From Tetrahymena thermophila SB210 (lineage: Eukaryota; Ciliophora; Oligohymenophorea; Hymenostomatida; Tetrahymenidae): 64,000 bases of DNA. Made by a program: the position numbers and the translations under genes. Below, one piece after another: positions 1 to 12,000 of this stretch. The notes under the pieces were generated by a model that was not told the origin of the DNA, searched no databases, and saw nothing but the letters and a program-made list of their open reading frames with translations. The stretch's first letter is position 1. Every line of letters starts with the position of its first letter. The stretch lies in NCBI RefSeq assembly GCF_000189635.1, contig NW_002476463.1, forward strand, positions 496,001 to 560,000, given 5' to 3'.

Positions 1-1
1 T

Positions 2-373
2 TTGAAAAATAATAAAATAATCTAAGAAGTTATTGAATATTTAAAGGACTTATAAATTATTCAAATGCAAATAAGATTAGATTAAGCCCAATACATCAAC
101 AATAAATATTATTATAGTTTTCTATAAACTCTTCTATGGGTTATAAATAAAACTATGTAAATAGTAATTAGAGTAAATATTAATTAATAAAATTATTTTT
201 AAATAAAAATTATACAGTAATTGACTATTTCTTATATAAAATAAATAGTCTTCATATATTATTAATTCATAGCCTTAATATATATCAAAAAATTGAATAA
301 TTAAAAGCATATAAATTAGAAAATTAAATATAATTCAATAACAAATGTACTTGATTTTTACTATTATTTTTGA
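2..373 (+). CDS. 3' end of an unidentified gene (partial)
   Basis: One frame is open from base 2 to a TGA at 371-373 when TAA and TAG are read as Gln. The first ~150 bases have mixed, protein-like codon use (EVIEYLKDLQ, then RLDQAQYINN); the rest becomes low-complexity. A 45-nt GT..AG segment at about 171-215 could be a final intron; its length is a multiple of three, so the frame does not decide the matter. No family is recognised. The gene starts left of the window. It could also be a chance open frame in AT-rich DNA. Confidence 0.35.
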
Positions 374-1265
374 AACAATAAATCTTTTTTGGTTAAAAAT
401 CTGAGATTTTTTTTTGTAAATTAGCTACTTGATTTTAAAATTAGAATTTCTTTCTCTTTTCAAATTTTGATAACAATCATTATTAATTTTAAGTTGGCCA
501 ATATTAAAAAATTAATTGATATATTACTTTGATATTACTAAAAAACAAAATCTAAAAAAGTTGTTGAAAATCACTTTATTACAATTATATAATTTTTAAA
601 TTTTATAAAATCCTCTGAGAAAATTATTTTATATTCGCTTTTTTATAAAAGTTAAATTTTTACATTGTGCGAAATGCTTTTTGAATCGTTTTATCTAATA
701 ATTTTGACAACCCATTTTTATTATTATTAATTGTTTTAGACATTATTTAAAGAATTGCTTTACTATTTTTGATTTTTGTACATATTATTTATTATTTTTT
801 TATGTTTATTCATTAACAATTTTAGGATTTATTTTGTGAAATAAATTATATAATGAAAATTCTTTTTATTTATCAAATTCATTTTTCAAAACACTTTTTT
901 TATTTTAGATTAAATATTTAATGCAAAGGAATTTTATATCATTAAAAATAAGTTTTACTTTTGAACAAACTAAATGACGAGAAAAACTATTTAAAAAAAC
1001 CATAAATTTTCTTTCTTATTTTCATTTATATTAATATTTTGTATGCAAAATGATTTTTTCTACTTACTATTTATTTTTGTAATAACTAGTAAAAATAATA
1101 TATTTAATGTAATTTTTACTTTTTAAGGTAAAAATTAAAAAAAATAAATATAAATTAAATTATTATATATAGGTTTAGCATTATTTATTTTCTTTAAAAT
1201 TTAGAGAATAAGTTCTATGAATTATATAAAATAATAATTAAATAAATTCTGAAATAGCTAAAAAC
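374..1265. other. AT-rich intergenic stretch
   Basis: No convincing reading frame on either strand. Homopolymer A and T runs dominate. It presumably holds the 5' flank of the gene that starts at 1266, but I see no defined promoter motif. Confidence 0.5.
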
Positions 1266-3345
1266 ATGAATAAAATCAGTTAACCGATTTAAATTCCTTT
1301 TAACTAATTTGAAGAGGAAATAGATGAATTAGTGCATGATTGCCCTTTTAATAAGATTTGTATTTCAAATTAATGCAGCAACACTCAAAAGCTATGTTGT
1401 ATTGAATGTGTTCAATTTTATCACCCAAGCCACACTGATAAGATACACGATTACGTATAAGCCTTAAAGCATCTCAAATAGTCAATAAAATATAAAAATT
1501 CTAATTTAGTTAAAAAAATAAATTATGTGAAAAATTTAAGTAAAAATTTATAGAAGCAAAGAGATCATATGCTCAAAAAAATCCAAAATAGCTTTTAGAA
1601 AATCGACACTTATTGCTCTAACCTAGTTACTATTGAAGCAAATAGCTTGCAGTAAAAATTTGAATCTGTATATGAGATGAGTACATTTAATTTATTAAAA
1701 GACCTTACTTAATCGGCCAAAGAAGTTTAGCTGGATCAATAACTTTAAATAATTTAAAATGCTAATAAAATTTTTTCTAAGTTTGAATCAGAATATTAAC
1801 CATGTATTAATTATTTTTAAAAATTTAATTTAAATTAGAAAATTTTTCATTTAAATTTTTTAAACTCTATAATTTTTAATTAAAATTTTACATCCAAATA
1901 GATCTCTAATTCAAAAGTAGAAAAGAGAATGAGTTTAATGAGAATGTATAACTCCACATCGAAAACATGAAAACATATTTATTAGATTTAAATTAAAAAA
2001 ATAGTAGGTTTACAAATAAAATCTATAAACTAAGCAAAGAAATCACTTAAACTCATCTCATAAATTTTAGGACTTGCAATATTAATAGCAACAAAATTGA
2101 AAAATATGAAACACCTATTAGTTAGATGGTTGTTTTAAATAAAAATATTTTACTTTTATCTATGAGAGTTGATGTTGAAAGATAGTTCATATAATTTATT
2201 GATTACTCTGATTAGCAAAATCAATATGAATAAATAAATGAACTTACCATTTAGCATGAAAAAATTGTTGATTTAAAGAGTAGGTAAACATTTTTAGTGG
2301 TTTCTGATTCTAAAATAAGCAAAATAAGATATTCTGCTTAATAAATATACACAATTAAACAAATTTTTTTCATAGAAAAGATATTATTAGTAGAGTTTAT
2401 ACCAGAAACAAATAGCATATTAGTTATAACTAAAGATTTCAGCATTAATAATTAAAATATTAAACTCTAATTCTATAGAGCTAGTGATTTTTCTCTTTAC
2501 AAAAGATACACGATGGACGATTCTTCAAAAACAATAATCACTGCTTGCTCTTTCCAAACAAATACTCTAGTTACAGCGAATTAAAGGCATTTAAAAGTAA
2601 ATTATTTATTTCTTAAATATTAAAGTTAGAAATTAAAATTAATTTTAATTTACTTTGAAAATTTGAAAGTTTATTTTAGAAAATATTGCAAACAAAACTG
2701 TTTGAAAAAAATCTGAAAGTTTTAATAAATTAATTATTTATTATTTATTATATAGTCATTAAATTTAATGTTTAATATTATTTAGTACTTTTTGATAATA
2801 TTTATTTTATAAACTTCTATTAATATTAATTAAATAATTTCATATTAAATTAGATTTACTAATTAATATCTGGAAGATTTAATAAATTTTATGTGGTTGG
2901 AGATACTATTAATGACAATATTATTGATTTAAAATTTCAAAAATAATAACAATTAGAAAACAAAGATGAGCTTATTGTTTCAAATATTTAGGGGTTAGTA
3001 ACTAAAATCTCGTTTCCAAAAATAAATAAAAAAATTGTGAACACAAAAAGTCCTAATGAAAAAGTATTTTTTTGTATATTTGAAGAACTAAAGCTATTCA
3101 CGGATAAGAGATATATTTAATTTATTATAAAACCTGGAAACACATAAGTTAAAGTATTAAAAATTAAAAAAAATCTTAAAAAAAATAGTAAAACTGAAAA
3201 AATAGACCAGGTTTTTGAGTTAGATGAAGAGTATACTTGTCATTCAAGTTATAATATTTTAGGAAGTCCTTCTTCATATAATTTATTCATAGGTACTTCT
3301 AAAGGTTCTTTCTTTCATTTTAACTATTCAAACATTCAAAGTTGA
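1266..3345 (+). CDS. Cys/His zinc-finger (B-box-like), coiled-coil protein
   Basis: Exons 1266-1803, 1902-2596 and 2854-3345 join in phase to 574 residues, ending in TGA. Introns are 98 and 257 nt with GT..AG ends. Residues ~25-65 carry closely spaced Cys and His (HDCPF, CISNQC, CCIEC, then FYHPSHTDKIH), a spacing like the B-box-type zinc fingers common in ciliate proteins. Residues ~70-260 are Lys/Glu/Gln-rich and helical, probably coiled coil. The last ~300 residues alternate short beta-like strands and turns and could form a propeller, but no WD repeat signature is visible. The function is not recognised. Start choice: it is the first ATG of the open frame and follows an A-rich leader. Confidence 0.7.
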
Positions 3346-3442
3346 TTCATAAAAGTTAAATCTATGATTAACATACTTTGTTAAATATGTAAAAAAGCAT
3401 TTATTATGAAATTAAAATATAATATAAAATTAAAAATAATTG

Positions 3443-3475
<33 letters not shown>

Positions 3476-4083
3476 TTTGTAACTAAATATTTGTTTTTTA
3501 ATATTTTGTTTTGAATATTGAATCAAAGTATGTTTTATTAAATTTAATTTTAAATCATTAATCATTATAAATTTCTTTTTAATATGTCCATGATTAAATA
3601 TATTATTTTATAGTAATTTTTTTTTCTCTTAAAAACAATTTTTGGTGTAAAATATTGGAAATCTTTTTAATTAAAAGATTTTTTTCTTTTTTAAAAATAT
3701 TAAAATATGAAAGAAATATTATTTATCAATTTAAGATTTTAAATATTATAAATATCTCTAACTTAAACTTAAATAAAATCCTATTTTATATAAATATTTT
3801 TTATTATTCATTTTAGAAATGAAATTATTAGTATTATTTGTAAACGAGGATAAATATGTTCGTTAATAAATAGAAATGTATTATTTATTTAATAATTAAT
3901 ATTGACTGGTTTATATGTTAATTAAGAAGAATTTATTAACTTATTTATTTGATAAATAAGGATTATTGTGATATCAACTGATTTATTAGTAAACTGATTG
4001 TTTGTCATTCATTCATTATTTTATTAATTTGTATTGAAACTGTATAATTAATTCTGCACATAAAGGATAATTTACCTTTGAAG
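3346..4083. other. Intergenic stretch; possible hidden 5' exon
   Basis: Mostly AT-rich and non-coding. It contains a (TTA)n microsatellite at 3447-3474. A short ATG frame at about 3819 and a GTAAAC site near 3840 could be the first exon of the calpain-like gene, which lacks an upstream ATG in its own frame. I could not settle the splice. Confidence 0.4.
3447..3474. repeat. (TTA)n microsatellite
   Basis: About nine uninterrupted TTA trinucleotides just downstream of the zinc-finger gene. Likely length-polymorphic. Confidence 0.9.
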
Positions 4084-7000
4084 GATAATATTTAATCAGA
4101 AGTTAATAAATTTGGAGGATTGGCTTTTACTAAAACTAAGATAGAATAAAAGCATATTTTTAAGAATTAAATGTCTTGTAAAATTTAGTAATGTAACGAA
4201 AAAGATATTACGAGCTTTATAAAAGAATGGATGTTTAAGTAGTTTAAAGATGAGACTTTTTTATAACTTTAGAAAGACTACGAAGCTGGAATCCTCAAAA
4301 AGTATGAAGATCCTTACTTTCCACCTAACAATGAATCGCTTGGGTAAAAAATTGTAAAAAAATTCAAGGATTTGGTTTGGAGAAGAGCTCCAGAGTTTAT
4401 TACTAACGTAGAAGTGCTAGATTTAGAGGTAGAATAGAAGGTTAATTAGGGTAGAATTGGTGATTGTTATTTACTTAATCCAATAGGACTACTAGGATTA
4501 ATTCAAAAAAATATGATCTCAAGATTATTTACCATAAAGGAGCCAAATTAGATAGGGTAATTTCAATTAATTTTACTTTTTAAATAAATAATTTATTCAA
4601 ATGTCTTTTTAAAAACTAAAATTCACTAGATATTATAGTGTTTGGTTATTTATTGATGGAAAATGGCAATATATTACTGTGGATGAGAGCTTTCCTTGGT
4701 GGATAACTAGAAAAAAACCTTATTTCTGTGATATTGTTAATGAAAATCAAATATGGGCGATGATTATTGAGAAAGCATGGGCAAAACTGCATGGAGAATA
4801 CAGTCGTCTTTGGGGAGGCGATACTGGATTGGCATTCAGAGTTATAACAGGAGCTCCTACTAAATCATATGGACTAAAAAAATATAGAAAAGATCCAAGA
4901 AAGGTAATATTATATTATCTACTTTGACTATTAATTTATCTATCATTTTTATTACAATTTGTAGAAAGAATATATTTACAAACAAATTGATATGCACTTA
5001 AGTCAAGGACATTTAATTTCTGTTACTACAGGTGCTTTGGATGACTATGGAAAATCTATTATGACTTAAGGACATAGCTATGCCTTGATAGGATACAAAA
5101 AAGAAGAAAATAAATACATAATTAGAGATCCAAGAGGTCCCACTAATGTCTTTGGCAAAGAAGTAAGTAAACAAAAAAAAAAATATTTATTTAATTAAAA
5201 TTTTTAATAGATTTACGAAATAGATTAAGTTGAGTTGATATACCTATTTTAGTGCGTGATTGTATGTCTTTTACATCCCGAATATGTTTTCACTTAGCAT
5301 GAATTGGTGTTTGAAGATGAACAGTCTAAATCTGAAAGGCTTTTTAAAATGAAAGTTGAAAAAAAAATGAAATTTCACATTAGCTTTTTCTAGCCAAATA
5401 AAAGATTTTTTAAAACTTAAGATAAGAAACAAAAACATAAACTAAGCAAAATAACTGCTAAAGTTCTAAAAATTGATTCAAAGGATGGAATTATAACAAA
5501 AGCAAAAACCTTATCTTAGAGGAATGGCAAGAGTTAACAAATAGATTTAGAACTTAATTTAAATAAAGGAAATTATTATGTGTATTGTTTAGCTGAATGG
5601 AATAGTTCTATATTTCGTAAAATTAATATTTGCTCTTATGGTTAGTATTTTGTAGAGTTTACAGATCTTACTTCTGATAAAAAATTGTGTTAGTTAAAGG
5701 AGTTTTTAGAAATTTAAAGGTAAAAAAAAGAAGAGTAAAAAAAATGCAAAAAAAGCAAATAACTAAAACAAAATAACATTTCATAAAATAAATTAAATTA
5801 AGAAGTTGAAATATCAAATTAGTAAATAACTGATTAGGATAATCTAAAAAAAGAACAGCAATAATAGATTAAATAAAATTTAGATTAGTAAACTTAAAAA
5901 AATGAAAATGAAACAAAAATTAATTTACAATAGATAAGGTAAACAAATTAAGCATAAAGAAATGATAAAAAAGCAGATACCAAGCAAAATGCATAATAAT
6001 GTAAAAAAAATGAAACTAAATCAGGTGAAAAAGCAGATAATAAACTAAATGAGATAGATGAAAAAAAATAATCAAGCAGTGTTTCTATTAGTAAATCTAA
6101 TAAATTAAATTTAACTGAGGAAAATGTATCTTAAATATTAAATATTTCATCTCAAGAAAATAAACATAAAACAAATCTTTTTAATATCTAAGTTGATTAG
6201 AATTAGAATACAATCCCCTCTTTAAATAAATTAGAAAATTCTTCCTCTAATTAAAATGCAGCAACCACTAATATTTTACTTTCTTCAGCAACTACTTCTA
6301 TTTAATTGTAAAGAAAAAATTAGATAAAAAGTAAAACTTTATTGAGCCAAAAAAGATATTCTCTCAACAAAAGTCAAAATAGAGTTTATGCTGCTTAAGA
6401 AACAAATGTAACTTAAAATTTGTACTTTTCCTATTGACTTTTATAATTTTATTAATTAAAAATAGCCTGAGCAGTCCCAATCAAAGAATTAGGAAATTCA
6501 ATAATTATTGTAAGGTAATAATAATAATTAAAAAGATTTACAGATGAATAGAGATTAGAAAAGCTATCTTAATTCTAATAATCATCAGAATCTTCAAAAG
6601 CAGAAGCTATCTGTAATAATCAAGGATAGAAGATCACTTAATTTAGTAAATAACTAAAACTAATAAAATGAAATTTTATAATTAGCAAATCTCTAATCCT
6701 AAAAATTGCACGAATAAAAAATAGACTAAAAAACAATTAAAGAAAATAGATGTTTAAATATACTTCCCCCTTTATGTCCTTCTCCATAGATTAAAAATTA
6801 TTGTCAAAACAATTATTAAAATTCAAAGTATCTTTCAATGACTGATTAAAAAATAAATAAAAAAAATAAATAGTTTTTATAATCATCAGAAAATAAAATG
6901 AATTAAATGATTATAAACACTAATTCTTCCATAAACACTTAAACACATAACTTAAATATTACTGAGTAGCTAAATCATCAATACGCTCAAAAAAATGTAG

Positions 7001-7182
7001 AAAAAAGTATTCTTAAAAGTATTAACTTGTTTAATTAATTAACTGACATCAAAAATGCTTCTAGCACATTGCCTTTTAAAGAAAAGTAAGGTTAAAAAAA
7101 TAACTCTGTTGTGAAATCAAATAGATAATTAGCTGGGAACAATTACTTGTAAAATAAATCTTATTTGAAGCAAAAAGACTGA
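4084..7182 (+). CDS. Calpain-like cysteine protease with long Q/N-rich C-terminal tail
   Basis: Clan CA papain-fold calpain core. The catalytic Cys lies in QGRIGDCYLL (codon 4465-4467), the His in GHSYALIG (codon 5073-5075), and the third-position motif reads IRDPRGP (Asp codon 5127-5129), where calpains normally have Asn-Pro-Trp. Exons: about 4084-4556, 4630-4903, 4965-5162, 5211-6407, 6466-7182; introns are 73, 61, 48 and 58 nt, and all phases fit. The first ATG in frame is 4171, but clearly coding sequence reaches 4084 or beyond (EVNKFGGLAF), so a 5' exon is missing from this model. After the protease core and a beta-rich segment, about 500 residues are Gln/Asn/Lys/Ser-rich and low complexity. 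No EF-hand or C2 domain is recognised. The Asn-to-Asp change may reduce or alter activity. Confidence 0.85.
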
Positions 7183-9074
7183 GTGATTATTTATTTTAGT
7201 TCTGTTAAAGTTAAGTTTTTGATAAATACAACAAATATTCTTTTATTAAAAAATACATTCAATGGCTATTAAAAATAATACTTAAATAGTAAAACCAAAG
7301 GTTTAACAATTAATTTTACCAACCAATAAAAATATCTTACAAATCCTTTTATAATTAAAAAACTCAAACATTGAATTCTTAAATAAAACCTAAATTTCTC
7401 TTAAATTAAATAGAAAACCTTATTTCTCTCCTTTTTTACTTAATTATTTGCAAATAAATTATAATTAAATTATATTAATCAATAAGCAAAAACCTTTCTC
7501 TCATTCTATTCATAAGTAAAATATATTTTAAAATTGAAAAAAATATTAAATAATATTATTGTAATTTTGTATAAATACTATTATTCAATATCAATCAACT
7601 TTAAGTTTAAGCAAAACTCAAATTTATATAAAATTAATAAATCTGTTTACATTTGAAATAGAATTTTAATAATCAAGTGTTCAATATCACTTTATAATTT
7701 TGTAAAGTTTCTAAAATAAAATAAAAAAATTATTATTTTATTTTAATAGTTTGTTGATTTAAGTAAATATTGTTCTCGAAACTTTAAACAAATAGAATTT
7801 TTTATTAATTGATTATATGATTTTAAAATTTACACTTTTTTGGATCTTAAGGATCAAAAAAAATTATATTTTTGGTAGAAAATATTGTTTTTTGATAAGA
7901 TTCGAATGGATATAAATTAAATAAAAAAAATTTGGTTGATTAAATTTGTTTTGTATTTTCTTATTTTTTTTATTAAAAGAAAACTTATATATTGATATTT
8001 CAAATCTTTTCTCATAAACCATTCGAAGTTTAAAAATCTATTAACAAAATATCACTTTTACTTTTCTCAAAAAAGAATATTTTAAATTATTCTCTCAAAA
8101 AGAAATATGACATTTGAATTTTATTTTATCTGTACTATGAAGCAAGTATTTTAAAGTATTTAATTAAATACAAATAATTAATTTTCATTATAGTAACAGT
8201 ATTGTATAAAATTTCTTTGCTTCTGTTGTTTACTTCCTCTTAATCCTTAATATTATTTTGGAGCGAAAATTAATAATAACAATAAAGTAAATTAAAATTG
8301 GAACCATTAATTTTATTTTTGATATTCATATACTAATCAAAAGCATTCACACTGATAATCTGTTTATAATTCACAATAATTTCGATTTTTATTATTCATT
8401 TACATTGTAACTTAGCTGATATTCATAAACATTTTTTCTCAGTATAAGATCCTGATTTTGCTATATTTTTGACTTTTTGATTACTAAATGTAGATACAAA
8501 TTTTATTTATTATCAATGTATTTTTGAAGTTTTACTCTTATTGTAACAAAGAAAAATTTTAATTCAGAGATAAACAAATTTGGTTTATTGTTTAGATCAA
8601 TTCTTTAAGAGAAAAATATTTCAACAAGAATCGGAAAATTACATTTTATGTTTAGATCAATTTGTAATTAATAAATGGTATTTAAAGTATCTATTATTTT
8701 TTTTGTAATATTTAATATATTACAATCAAAATGATTTATTTTAAGGAGAAAAATAAATAGTGGATATTATATTAATACACATAAAAACTTATGGTCTTAA
8801 TTAAATAAATACTATCTAATGGTTCTAGTCTAAAGGAGATTAAGTTCAATAATTGAAATAAAGTATGCTTACTTAATCTCTTTAGATCAATTGAAATGTA
8901 AGTAATATTAATAGAAAATCATTAGGTGAATAAAATTTCTTTGGAAAGGAGAAAAAAAAATCATATAATTAATAATAACTATTGATTTACTAATAACAAA
9001 AACAAATACAACAATATTTAATATTACTGCAGCAAACCACATATATTATTACTTTTATTTCTTTTTATCTGTTT
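7183..9074. other. Intergenic stretch with small repeats
   Basis: About 1.9 kb of AT-rich DNA without a supported gene. Two features stand out: three copies of the 12-mer TTTAGATCAATT (8591, 8651, 8881) and an imperfect inverted repeat at 8829-8886. Confidence 0.5.
8829..8886. repeat. Imperfect inverted repeat
   Basis: Left arm TCTAAAGGAGATTAAGT (8829-8845) pairs with right arm ACTTAATCTCTTTAGA (8871-8886): 16 bp with one bulged G and a loop of ~25 nt. Such a stem is longer than expected by chance here. It could be an RNA hairpin or the remnant of a mobile element; no coding sequence is associated. Confidence 0.6.
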
Positions 9075-12000
9075 ATGAGTCTCATAACTTTAATAATATA
9101 TACCTTTTTAGCATATTTATGGATGCTAAAGTAGACATCTGCTCATTTATATGGGCACGCATGCTAGCATGACTCCTCTATCCTTGAAAAAATCATGCCA
9201 CAAGAGTATTACGATTCTATTGAGGAAATAAGCTTAAAAAGAAAATTGGCAGGAGGAACTCCTTAACCTTTTAGAGTTACTATAGATCCCTCCTATTTAG
9301 ATGATCCTGCCAATGGAAGTGGCATGGATTCCACAAAAAAAAACTATATTATCAAGATTATGAATACAGCATAAATGTTCCTTAAGAATTTCATCAAGGT
9401 AATTCCTCGAACAACACCTATTAAAAAGAGAGGTTCAGCAACATGCTACGATATAAATGTTCCTGCTGCTCTATAAAGTACTGGAGTTAGTAATAGTGAT
9501 CTTCATATTTTAGTAACTTTTGAAAATACACCTAGTAGTTCAGCTTTAGCTAATGCAGGTAAAGAAGTAGCATCAATAAATTATGCAATTTTCTTAAAAT
9601 AAAAATATCAATAAAGATATCCCAAAGTTTTTAATTAAATTTTAAAAATATAGATTAAATTTATATGATTGAATATTTTTATTTTATTAAATATTACTAA
9701 AGTTGCTTGTGACTACGACCCTGGTCCTATTGTTGGTAGAATTAAATTTAATATTGGCACAATGAAAAATATTGGAACAACTACTTAGGCTTTCGAATCA
9801 GATTTTGCAACAGCTATTCATGAATTAACTCATGTATTAGGCTTTTCTTCTAGCGCTATGCAGTATTGGATTGATCCAGATACAAATCAACCCTATTTAG
9901 CTAATGTTGGAAAAATTTAGGTCAAAGATACTGTAAGAGGAGTTAGTAATGTTATAAAACTAAAGTCTAAAAATGTTCTTGATACCGCAAGGAGATATTA
10001 CAATTGCCCATCTCTAGACTCTGTACCATTAGAAAATTAAGGTGGATCAGGTTCTTTTGGTTCTCATTGGGAAAGAGATTTGATTCAAAATGAATATATG
10101 ACAGCTAGCGCTATTTTAGGTAAATTTATTTTTTTAGATAAAAATTTTAATTATGATAATTAATATATAAAAACTAATTTACATAAAATTTAAAATTAAA
10201 ATATTTTTTATTTTATTTTAAGGCCATGCAATAATTTCAGAATTTACAGCTGCTTTACTTGTAGATACAGGATTTTATGCCGAAATAAATTCAAATATGG
10301 TAGAAAAAGGATATTGGGGTAGGGGGAAAGGCTGTGATTTTATAAATAAATCTTGTGATGATACAAATTAATAATACCCTGAGTTTAGTTATGATAATAA
10401 GGTTAAGTGTGATTTCTATTCAGTTGGATACGGTACCCTTGCAAGTGATTAGTTTTCTCAATGTAAGGTTATTTAAGACTATTCAAATGGATAATGTTTT
10501 GATGATACTCAAATGGCACCTAATATTATTACAAGAAATAATTCAGGTTCAGGATCTAAATGTTTTATTTCTACTTCTTTAGATAAAAGGTATAACATAT
10601 CTGGTGATAATGGGATTAGATGCCATAAATATACATGTAATGCAGATAATTCAGCAATAAGCGTTAATTTATGGAAAGATGCTAGTCTTAATATTTAAAT
10701 TAATTGCAGTTCTTAGAATCAAGTTATTGATTTAACCACTGTCTCTGCAGATACAAAAGGTAGTTTAACATGTCCAGCAGATTTTAGTTTATTTTGCAGT
10801 TTTCCTAAATCTTGTATAAACTTTTGTAGTGGAAATGGTATTTGCTCAAATGTAAATATTTATTCAATTTTATCTTTTTAAAATAAAAAAAAATATTTAG
10901 GCTGTATGCTATTGCTTAGATGGGTTTGCAGGTGAAGATTGCTCTAAATCATGCCCTTCACCTTAAGTATGGGATGGCACCTAATGTGTGTTGAATTGCA
11001 CTGGAACTTCTTTTTTAAACCCTGATAATGTAATTAAAATATTTATTTTTTGAAATTAATCTTTTCATAATAAAAAATAGACTTGCAAACCTACTTGTCC
11101 TAAGGCTTACTTTAAGAATACTAATAAAAATACATGCGATATATGTAATAAAGCATGCAGTATCTGTACAGATTCTTCTAATTCTTCTTGTAGTGAATGT
11201 AACTCTCCATATGTATTGAAAGGAACAACTTGTTAAGATCCATCAGCTGTAATAACTTGCGATTCTACATGTCTTACTTGCAGTGGCTCTGCTAATAACT
11301 AGTGTTTAACTTGTTCTGATGGAAGATTTTTAGATTCATAAAATTAGTGCACACTTTGTTAATCTCCTTGCAAAAACTGTACAGACTCAGCAACTAAATG
11401 CACAAGCTGTATTACCGACTATACTTTTAATTCATCAACCAATACTTGCTCACCTATATGCGATTTAAGTTGCCTAACTTGCTCTTCCCCAAAAGATGCT
11501 ACTAAATGTTTGAGTTGTAGCGATGGTTATTTTTTATCATCTGGCAAATGTTAATAATGCTCATCTCCTTGCTCTAAATGTGTAGATTCTGCTTCTAAAT
11601 GTTTATCTTGCATAACAAATTATACTTTTGACAATCCATCAAACTCATGTAAGCCTAATTGTGACTCTTCTTGCAAAACATGCTCATAACCTATTGACCA
11701 AAATAATTGCTTGAGCTGTAATGATGGATCATTCTTAGATGGCACAAAATGTTCACCATGTTCTTCACCTTGTAAAACATGCGACTCATCATCTACAAAA
11801 TGCCTATCTTGTATAGCAAATTATACATATGATAATACTAAAAATATTTGTAATCCTGTTTGTGATTCTTCATGCAAAAATTGTAGTAAACCCAATGATC
11901 TGAATTCTTGTACTTCTTGTAATGATGGATCTTTTCTTGATGGAAGTAAGTGCTCTCCCTGCACGTTACCATGTAAAACTTGTGACACATCATCAACAAA

